NCBI GenBank assembly: GCA_002427745.1
Contig: DIYF01000171.1
Coordinates: forward strand, 44,894 to 108,893
Length of the DNA: 64,000 nucleotides
Source of the DNA: Roseivirga sp. UBA6061
GTDB taxonomy: Bacteria > Bacteroidota > Bacteroidia > Cytophagales > Cyclobacteriaceae
Direction: 5' to 3'
Below, piece by piece: positions 31,852 to 40,900 of the stretch. Position 1 is the stretch's first letter; every line of letters starts with the position of its first letter. A model generated the notes under the pieces. That model made no database searches. It was not told the DNA's origin and saw nothing but the letters and a program-made list of their open reading frames with translations. Made by a program: the position numbers and the translations under genes.

Positions 31852-34193
31852 TAGAATTCGAATTTATAGGTGACCGATGGGAGAATGGGGAAAATGGTAA
31901 CTCGCTTCAACACGCCTTCCCTTTGCGTGCTATTCTGAATATAATTAGTATCTGTATAGTAGTAGAAGGGGTTTTTCCGGCTGTAGGCATTATAAAGGCT
32001 GAACTCCCAGGTTCTCATGCCCCTGGCTTTCTTCTTATGAAACTGCACGCTGAAATCAAGCCTGTGATAGGACTCTGCTCTGAAGTTGTTTCTTTCATCA
32101 AAGTAGTTGATGTACCGATCGGAGAAGAAAACATCGGTACCGCCATTGTGAAAAAACGAGCGATATGTACTGCTGGGCAGTGTAAAGTTATTGCCCGTAC
32201 CATAGACCCAGGTACCTGATAATGTTACTTTTTTCGACTTCTTATATACGCCTACCAGGGAAATATCATGCCTGCGATCGTAGCGGGCGAAGAACTTTCT
32301 TCCCTGGTTCAATTCCTCAAACTGAAGCTCTGTCCATGACAGTGTATAGCCCAGCCAGCCTGTAAAGCGACCATACTTGCGCTGAATCAGCAACTCTGCC
32401 CCATATGACCAGGCCTGACCATCTGTAATATTGTCTTCCCAGCGTACTTCGCGGGTAGAAGAAGGATCATCCAGCAGCAGAAAGCTTGCCCCCTCCTTAT
32501 AGCTGATCACATCTTTCGACTTTTTATAGTAGCCCTCCAGCGAGACCGACAGGTTCTTGTCGATATAATCCTTAGCGAAGCCAAAAGCTACCTGCTGAGA
32601 ACTCTGTGGCTTAACCCGGTCCGTAGAAGAGACCCATAAATCGGTAGGCAAGCCAATGCCTGAATTACTGAGCAGATGAATGTATTGGTTCATTCTGGCG
32701 TAAGAGGCCTTTACAGAAAAACCAGGCCCCAGCATATAAGCCATAGACAGCCTCGGCTCAGGATTCAGATAAGCCTGATCACTATAAATGAAGTGGCTCA
32801 GACGAAAACCTGCATTGATGTTGAGCTTATTGAAAAGCCTCATATCGTCCTCAATATAAATGGCAGATTCCAGTGACTTGTATTTCTGACCGGTATCCAC
32901 CGGATCCAGGCCGGTATCTTTGATTACCAGAGCACTTGGTGTAAAGGAATGCCGCGTGGTCATGGCTCCGAACTTAATGGCATGTTCAGGGCTTGGAAAA
33001 AAATCGAGGTCGAACTTCAGGCTCACATCCCTGATGCCGGATGAGTAATCAAGTTCATAGACCTGATCTGTTTCCGTTTCTTCTTCACGGATAAAGAAGT
33101 TGTACTTACTGTAAATCAGTGAGGTATTGCTGAACAGCTTTTTGTTGAACTGGTGATTCCACCGAACAGTAGCCGTAGCATTGTCCCAGCCCGCTCTGGA
33201 TTTATAATCAAATTCCTTGTCCACCGAGCTGAACTTATCTTTTCCGAAATAGCCACTGACATAGAGTTTGTCCTGGCTTGAAAATTCATGATTGAACTTC
33301 GCATTAAGGTCGTAGAAGTAATACCCACCCCGGAAGTCAGAAGGTTGAAAAGGGCGTGAGAGAATATCGGCATAGGTGCGCCTGCCACTGATCAGAAAAG
33401 AGGACTTGTCACTTTTGACCGGACCCTCCAGCATAAAATTAGAAGAGATGAGCCCTATACCATATTTACCGGTAAGCTTTTCCTTATTCCCGTCTTTCAT
33501 ATCCATTTTCACCACAGAAGACAGTCTGCCTCCGAACCTTGAAGGAAAGCCCCCTTTGTAGAGTTCTACAGATTTCAGGGCGTCTCCATTGAACAGCGAG
33601 AAAAAGCCGAAAAGGTGATAGGCGTTATAGACCACAGCATCATCCAGAATGATGAGATTCTGGTCCGGGCCGCCCCCTCTAACGTACAAACCACTGTTCC
33701 CCTCAGATCCTGACTGTACACCCGGCATGAGCTGCAGGACTTTGAGCACATCCTTTTCTCCCATAAAGGCCGGCATTTCCTGGATAGTCTGGATGGGTAC
33801 ATCTACCAGGCTCATCTGACTTTCTTCACTCTTTTTCTCAAGCTGCTCAGCTACTACCTCCACCTGTTCCAGCTCAGTAATGGCGTAGCCCAGGGAGATG
33901 TTCAGCTCGATGTCCTTGTCGAGCTCAACGGTTTTTTCTACCGACTCGTAGCTTACAAAGGAAAAAACCAGCTTGTGCTGACCGGCCGGAAAGGTGAGTG
34001 AGTAAAACCCATAGCCGTTAGTAGTGACTCCCTGCTTTAAAACCGGATTGTACACTGTAACTCCAGGAAGCAGCTCTCCACTCCCCTGTTCTTTTACATA
34101 ACCACTGATGGTATAGGTGTTCTGTTTCTGCGCGTTCAATTGTGATAGACCTATCAACATGACGCTTAGTGCGTAAAAAATATATTTCATCAT
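31851..34193 (-). CDS. TonB-dependent receptor with carboxypeptidase-like N-terminal domain
   Basis: 780 residues from the ATG at 34193; upstream in-frame codons lie outside the signal peptide. Signal peptide, then CarboxypepD_reg-like domain (NTYTISGYVKEQGSGELLPGVTVYNP, about 24-110), plug domain with VQTIQEMPAFMGEKDVLKVLQLMPGV and GGGPDQNLIILDDAVVYN, then a 22-strand-type barrel ending in aromatic VTYKFEF. It imports an unknown substrate across the outer membrane with TonB energy. It is coupled to the DUF4249 lipoprotein. No degradative enzyme nearby reveals the ligand. Confidence 0.88.
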   Translation of the reverse strand: MMKYIFYALSVMLIGLSQLNAQKQNTYTISGYVKEQGSGELLPGVTVYNPVLKQGVTTNGYGFYSLTFPAGQHKLVFSFVSYESVEKTVELDKDIELNISLGYAITELEQVEVVAEQLEKKSEESQMSLVDVPIQTIQEMPAFMGEKDVLKVLQLMPGVQSGSEGNSGLYVRGGGPDQNLIILDDAVVYNAYHLFGFFSLFNGDALKSVELYKGGFPSRFGGRLSSVVKMDMKDGNKEKLTGKYGIGLISSNFMLEGPVKSDKSSFLISGRRTYADILSRPFQPSDFRGGYYFYDLNAKFNHEFSSQDKLYVSGYFGKDKFSSVDKEFDYKSRAGWDNATATVRWNHQFNKKLFSNTSLIYSKYNFFIREEETETDQVYELDYSSGIRDVSLKFDLDFFPSPEHAIKFGAMTTRHSFTPSALVIKDTGLDPVDTGQKYKSLESAIYIEDDMRLFNKLNINAGFRLSHFIYSDQAYLNPEPRLSMAYMLGPGFSVKASYARMNQYIHLLSNSGIGLPTDLWVSSTDRVKPQSSQQVAFGFAKDYIDKNLSVSLEGYYKKSKDVISYKEGASFLLLDDPSSTREVRWEDNITDGQAWSYGAELLIQRKYGRFTGWLGYTLSWTELQFEELNQGRKFFARYDRRHDISLVGVYKKSKKVTLSGTWVYGTGNNFTLPSSTYRSFFHNGGTDVFFSDRYINYFDERNNFRAESYHRLDFSVQFHKKKARGMRTWEFSLYNAYSRKNPFYYYTDTNYIQNSTQREGVLKRVTIFPILPSVTYKFEF

Positions 34194-34303
34194 GAATTGG
34201 TTGGACCAGAGATTAAGCAAATCTCAGACCATTGATTTCAATGACACCCGCCAGGCCCAAAAAGTTGAAAAGGCCTTAGTCTTATAAAGTGTAAGTGATA
34301 ATT

Positions 34304-34891
34304 TTAGTGTAAGGCCGACCGGATTTTCAGACCTTTCAGAATCTCCGCCTCCTTGTGCATAAGCTCATCAAGCTTACTGTAGACGAGTTCTTCATCGAAG
34401 TAATGCAGGGCCAGCTTTGCATAAATGTTGCCATGCTTGGCTTCAGACACCCATAGTTCTTTATAGAAACGTTTCAGTTCGGGGTCTTCAATATGCTCCG
34501 CCACCAGCTTGAAACGCTCACAACCTCTGCACTCAATCACAGACCCGAGCAAGAGCCTGATGAGAAAACGAGAATCAGCAGAGCCGCCCTTGGCCTCATT
34601 CATAAGTTGATGCACATACAGGTCCGGTTCCATTTTACCGGGTAATCTCACGCCCTGCTGTTGCATGATCTGGTATACCTGCTGAAAGTGCTCCATTTCT
34701 TCCAGAGCCGTATCGATCATATCAGGAATGATCAGTTCCCGGTCCGGATATTTGGCAATCAGACTCATCGCCATCGCTGAGGCTTTTCGCTCGCAATCGG
34801 CATGGTCTTGCAGAAAGGATGGAAAGTCGGCCATCACGGCTTCAATCCACTCAGGTGACGACTCTGAGATTACTTCAATGGAGTATTTCAT
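34304..34891 (-). CDS. miaE: tRNA-(ms2io6A)-hydroxylase, MiaE family
   Basis: 195 residues, all-helical ferritin-like diiron enzyme. The two iron motifs are present: EEMEHFQQVY near 65-74 (ExxH) and SEAKHGNIYA near 150-159 (ExxH), with further Glu at 34 (DCERKAS) and at 118-121 (ECRGCERF). MiaE hydroxylates the isopentenyl side chain of modified A37 in tRNA. TATTTTTG, a -7 match, lies 7 bases before the ATG. It is transcribed separately from the TonB receptor. Confidence 0.85.
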   Translation of the reverse strand: MKYSIEVISESSPEWIEAVMADFPSFLQDHADCERKASAMAMSLIAKYPDRELIIPDMIDTALEEMEHFQQVYQIMQQQGVRLPGKMEPDLYVHQLMNEAKGGSADSRFLIRLLLGSVIECRGCERFKLVAEHIEDPELKRFYKELWVSEAKHGNIYAKLALHYFDEELVYSKLDELMHKEAEILKGLKIRSALH

Positions 34892-34898
34892 GGGCTTG

Positions 34899-34906
34899 CA
34901 AAAATA
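34899..34906 (-). promoter_or_regulatory. Bacteroidota-type -7 element just before miaE
   Basis: On the minus strand TATTTTTG fits TAnnTTTG and ends 7 bases before the ATG at 34891, which would give a very short leader. Confidence 0.45.
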
Positions 34907-34926
34907 TCATTTCTACCTCAAAGGGC

Positions 34927-34958
34927 AGAAAAAAGCCCTGACAAAATCGTCAGGGCTT
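34927..34958 (-). terminator. Rho-independent terminator after the giant surface-protein gene
   Basis: On the minus strand AAGCCCTGAC (34958-34949) pairs with GTCAGGGCTT (34942-34933) over a 6-base loop, followed by TTTTC. It is 23 bases past the stop at 34982. Confidence 0.85.
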
Positions 34959-34981
34959 CTTATTACCTGAGCAGCTAATAT

Positions 34982-37900
34982 TTACTCTTTGCGGATCACC
35001 TTGCGTACAATGGGCGACCTGCCTTCCGGCATCACCACCAGCAGGTAAATGCCTTCAGCTACTGGTTTGTTGATCTGCAAGGTTAGCTCAGTCTGTCCCG
35101 TCAGGCTTTGGGTAGAATTCCAGACAGACTTACCTCCTACGGGTTGTAGCATAAATCGGGTTTCTCCGAACAGGCCTTTCTCCACTTCTATTCTGATCTC
35201 CTTATCAAAGGGGTTGGGTTGTACAGAGATGCGACCATATTCTTTTTCCTCTTCTAAAGAAGTGACCAGGTTCACGGTGAGTACAAAGCTATCGGTGACT
35301 GAACCTCCGTTACCATCTGAGTAGGTTATGGTCACGGTGAAGTCACCGTTTTCACCCAGTACTGGAGTACCACTGATGGTACCATCCGTCATCGTCAGGC
35401 TGGCTGGCAGGCCGCTGGCAGAAATGCTGATGGGGTCTCCTTCCTCATCGGTTACATTGGCCGGATCTACTACGAGTTCGAAAGGTGCATCACGGTCTGT
35501 CTGTACATCAGGTAGTTCTGTCACCAGCACAGGCGCATCATTGACAGCTGCCACGACCAATTCAAAACTATCTGTCACCGAAGCATTATCCGGATCAGTC
35601 GCTGATACCTCAATGGTATAGCTTCCCACATCGTCAACCAGCGGAGTTCCTGTGATTCTGCCGGTACCTGCATCAAAGCTGAGGGTAGATGGCAAGCCGG
35701 TTACGGCCAGGGTCAGAGCATCTCCATCTTCATCGGTAAAGGTGCCAGCCGGAATCTCATAATCAAAAGCGGCATCTTCATCGGCTGCCTGGTCAGCTTG
35801 CGGGACAGACAGCACTGGCGCATCATTCACATTACTGACCGTCAGCTCAAAGCTATCTGTCACGGTCTCATCTGAAGGATCAGTAGCCGTTACTTCAATG
35901 GTGTGAGTAGCTACATCTGCCTGAAGTGGTGTACCGGAAATTGTTCCCGTGGCGGCATCAAAACTCAGGCTGGCCGGCAATCCACTGACCGACAGGGTCA
36001 GATCATCTCCGTCTTCATCTTCAAAAGTACCATCAGGTATGGTATACTCAAAAGCGGCATCTTCATCGGTTGTTACATCAGCCTGTTCTGTTCCGACTAC
36101 CGGAGTATCATTAACATTGATAATCGTCAGATCAAAGCTGTCACTTGCTGAAGCATCAGACGGGTCGGTAGCTGTTACCGTCACTGTATTGACACCTACC
36201 CCTGCCTGAAGCGGAGTACCGCTGATTTTGTTAGTGGCAGCATCAAAAGACAGACCGGACGGAAGTCCTGTAAGGCTGATTTCCAGTTCATCACCATCCT
36301 CATCGCTGAACATACCATCGGGCAGGCTCAGCTCGAAAGCTGCATCTTCATCTGCTGACATATCATCTATGGTCGTGACCAGCATGGGCACTTCATTCAC
36401 GTTGGTCACTGAAATGGTGAAGTCTACCTGAGCAGAAAGTCCTCCCTGATCTTTCACGCTTATTGTGATATCGAAGCTGTTATCAGTCTCAAAATCAAAC
36501 TCTGCATTGGTCTTGAGCAGGTTAACGTCCAGACTAAAGCTGGCGGCATCGGTACCGGAAAGCACCCATTCATACTCATCTTCCAGATCAATATCTTCTA
36601 CCGATAAAGTACCCACCAGGGTTCCGATTGCTTCATTTTCAGGTACACTCATATTGTCGATCGTGATAGCCGTGGGACTATAATTGATACCGAGCTCAAC
36701 CGGGTTTCTGAAAAGGGTGAGATCTGGCGCTCCCGGATTGGTTACCTCACAGATGTAGACTCCTTCGTCCACCACCTGAAAATCTGCAATGGTATAGGTA
36801 CGCTCATCCGCACCGTCAATCGGGGTTTCATTTCTGTACCACTGGTAGAGGTTACCAAACGTATCATCGCTCACCTCCATGGTATATTCTGTACCCTGGT
36901 TGACGATTTCTGATATAGGGTCATCGATATCTGCCTGAGGTTCATACTCCGTAAGAACAGGAACATTCGGAACAATACCTCCAAAATTCAGGCTGTTGTC
37001 CTGCACATCAAAAGTCGTCAGTGGCAAAGAAGAAAGGTCAGGCAAGCCCGACAACATGTTTTCATCTAAAAACAGTGTTGTCAGTTTAGAGAGGTTTGAA
37101 AAACCCGCAGGAAGGCTACCACTCAAATTGTTCCGTGTCAGGTTCAGCGTTTCCAGATCAGTAAGGTTGGTCATTTCAGCAGGTATCTCTCCCGAAAGCT
37201 CATTAAAATGCAATGACATTGACCTCATTTTGGTCAGATTCCCTATTTCCGGTGGGATGCTGCCTTCCAGATTGTTATTAGCCAGTTCAAGCTGAAGCAG
37301 ATTAGTAAACTGCCCTATTTCCGGAGGAATTTGTCCTTCCAGATTGGTCAGGGTAAGCCTCAGAAAGGTCAGAGAAGTCAGTGATGTCAGCTCCATGGGA
37401 AAGGTGCCGGACAAGTCATTGCCTACAAAATCGAAACCAGACAGACTTACCAACCCGCTGATCTCGGATGGAATAGGGCCTGTCAGCTGATTACTTCCTA
37501 CATAGAGTGTTACGAGCTTGCTCAAGGCCCCGATTTCCGGAGGAAGCGTTCCTGTAAACTCATTGTCATGCAGTGTAAGGAAGAGCAGGTTGGTAAGGTT
37601 ACCGATTTCTGCAGGTATGGTACCGCTCAGATTGTTAAACCCAACTTCCAGGGCGGTAAGATCGGTAAGGTTATACAGCTCTGCCGGCAGTTCTCCTGAG
37701 AGTCTGTTATCAGATAGCACAAGCCGCTGGAGCCTGGTAAGGTCGCCTAGTTCAGCAGGCAGCGTCCCCGCAAGGTCATTGCTCTGAAGGTCTATTTCTG
37801 TGACTCTGCCATCTACATCGGTAGATACACCGTGCCAGGTATTAAGAGCCGCACTGGACAACCAGTTTGTACGGGTATTCCAGTTAGCACCTCCTGTGGC

Positions 37901-40900
37901 ATTGTAGAATGCTGCCAAAGCCGCATAATCAGGCTGACTCGTCACACTCTGGTCAACTACCGTAATAAATCTGCTCAGGGTGAGCCCCGGTGCACCGGCA
38001 TTCGTAACATCGCAACGATAGAGTCCTTCATCACTTTGCCCGGCATAGTTGAACACATAAGTAGCGTTGGTCGCTCCGGGAATCGCCACATCATCTTTGA
38101 ACCATTGATAGACATTATTTCCGTCATCTCCTGTCACAGTTTCCAGGCTCAGATTGTTGCCTGTAATCCCCGTCAGTACCAGGGGATCGCCAATAAGGGC
38201 CTGCGGAATATAAGAGGACAGGAAGGGAACGTTCGGAACAATATCCAGAAAATCTAATCTGTTGTTTTCAGCAATGAAGTTGGCTATGCCAAGGACTGAG
38301 AGATCAGGCAGCCCGGTCAACTGGTTGTCATTGAGTTGTAATACATCAAGGTCTGTCAGGTTTTGCAGTGAAGCCGGCACTTCTCCTTCAAGGTTGTTAC
38401 CCGAAAGCACCAGCTCTGTCAGGTTGGTAAGGTTGCCCAGCTCTGTGGGAATCTCTCCCGAGAATTCATTAAAGTGCAAAGTCAGCGAAGTGAGGTTGGT
38501 AAGAGATCCCAGCTCACCCGGAATCGATCCGGTAAACTGGTTACCAAAAAGATTCAATGATTCGAGTTGAGAAAGGTTACTCAATTCAACAGGTAACTCA
38601 CCTTCTATCGCTGCTGTAAGACTCAGCTCTTTGAGGTTGAGCAAATCCCCAATCTCCGGTGGCAAGGTACCTCCCAGGTTAAAATTACTCAGTATGAGGG
38701 CCTCAAGGTTCATCAGGCCACCAATTTCAGCGGGTATGCCTCCGCTAAGGTTGCCCCCGGCAAGTCTCAGTAGTCTGAGTTCATCCAGATCACCAATTTC
38801 AGAAGGAATGGTACCATCAAGGTTGTTATTGATCATGTCCAGTGCCACTACCCTGCCGGAAGAAGAAAGGCCTACACCATGCCAGAAGAAAACCGGCTCT
38901 TCCAAATCCCATGTTTCATTCCAGCCTGGCCCTCCGGTGCTTTCATAGAAAGCCAGTAAGGCCAGTGAGTCGGCTTCGTTGGCTGCCGGAACACGGCTCA
39001 GCAAAAAGCTGACATCCGAACTGCCCACCTGGCAGCCCTGAAAAATATCTTCTTTAATAATCAGAGAAAACTGACTGTCATTCGTCTCATCGTAAGTACC
39101 ATTGGTATCTCCCGGTCCAAGCAGGATTTGCCCGGCTGCTCCACAGCCCAGCCCCGTAAAGACATCATCGGTAATTTCAGTTTCTCCATTGTCTTTGAGA
39201 TCAAATGTCAGAGATATGGAAGAATTGTTAAAGCTGGCATAGTTAAAGTAGCGGATGTCAAAGGTTCTCAGTGTGATAGATTCAGCAGAAATAAACACCT
39301 TGGATATGCCTCCGCCATCGAACAGATAACTGTTACCAAATTCATTACTTGGCCCCACGGAGGTTTCCCCCTGTTGTTCCATAATATAGTAGCCGGTAAA
39401 GGGCAGGTTGGTCACAACCGTCTCAAAATCGTCATTGGACGGATCTTCATCTCCGGTAAGAGAAACAGAAGCCGTAAGTTCGTAGCCTCCGGTTTCCGAA
39501 AAATCAAACAGCTCAGTAAACGGATAGGTAACCGAAGCTCCCGGTGCCAGCGTACCACTGACTGTTTCAGTAGCAACAAGCTCTCCGTTAACGGAGTAAC
39601 TCACTTCGAAACCCGATTGAGCTTCCAAACCCAGGTTAGTCACTTCGATAATCACCGGCTCTTCGCCTGAAACCTGTTCTTCCGGTGATTCGATATCGGT
39701 AACGGACAGATCTTTCAAAGGAATATTGAAGACCCTGATGTCGTCAATGGCAATATCACTTCTGAAGCCTGTCCCTATGGTTCCTTTAAAAATGATCCTG
39801 ATTTGCTCATCAATAAATTCGTCCAGTTCTACAAGCTCCTCGCGAAACGCATCTCCCTGACTCTGCTGCTGCTGACCGGAAATAGTAACCAGTGAGGTAA
39901 CATTGTCTTCGCTGTCAATGGCCAATACTTCAAGTGTACCCATTTGAAAGCCAAACATGTGATAGTAAAACTGCAGCGCAGGACGTTCCATGCCGGTTAC
40001 AGATATCCAGGGAGTCGTGAGAAGCGCCTGTTCTCCGAAAGGAACCTGACTGGCTTCGGTATAGACGTAATTGCCATCTCCGGAAGTATTATCACCCTGT
40101 GGGCCGGTATCTCCCGATGGGGTTCCTCCTGAATTGACAAGCCAGCGCAGCGTGCTGTTCTCTACCTCCCACTGAGCCGGAAAATCGTCACTGTCATCAA
40201 AGGTCTCGAAGTAGGGAAAAGTCTGAATCGGATCGATTGAGGTGATGGAAACAGTTCGGGTATCATTAGCATCATTTTCATCTCCGTCCAGTGCCACACC
40301 TACTTTCAATGAGTAAGTACCCGCAGTAGAAAAATCGAAAGTAGTCTCAAAAGAAACCTCAATTTCTTCCCCGGCATCTATGCTCTGACTGATCGTCTCA
40401 GTGGCGATCTGGTTATCATCTACCAGAAATGCAATATCAAAGCTGTTTTGGGCCAGAGCACCAAAATTTCTGATGCGGGCAGAGATGGTTACTGCGTCTG
40501 AAAGCGAAGAGAGAATTTCATTTTCCGGAGAGGTAATGGCCACGACTCCCAAATCATTATCGTCTACAGGGCTCACTTCAAAGTTAGCACTGTACACCCC
40601 GTTACCGTGGGTCCCGGCCAGTATCAGGCCATCTGACAGTCGACTAACCAAATGCTCCACCACTACTTCGCCCATGCCCTGCGCATCTTCCTGCACCCAG
40701 GTGACACTGGCGCCCGCCAGTGAGGTAGTGGAGTAAAGCCCGGTGCTGGTGCCGACAAAGAACTTATCGCCATTTCCTAAAATAGCGGCCGATCTTACCG
40801 ATGGACCACTACCGCTACCATCCGTATTCTCTTCCAGGTTTCCACTCACATCGTCCCAGTTAGCTCCCCCATCACTGGTATAGAAAACGCTGGGGATGCC

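Noticed and set aside
31021..34193. SusC/SusD polysaccharide utilisation locus
   Set aside because: The lipoprotein is DUF4249-type, not SusD, and no glycoside hydrolase or carbohydrate regulator is close.
36950..38980. Regular DNA repeats resembling a CRISPR or satellite
   Set aside because: They encode leucine-rich repeats in one open frame with a period of about 72 bases.
39128..39670. 180-residue open frame on the plus strand within the giant protein gene
   Set aside because: It is antisense to a continuous domain-bearing frame and has no recognisable features.
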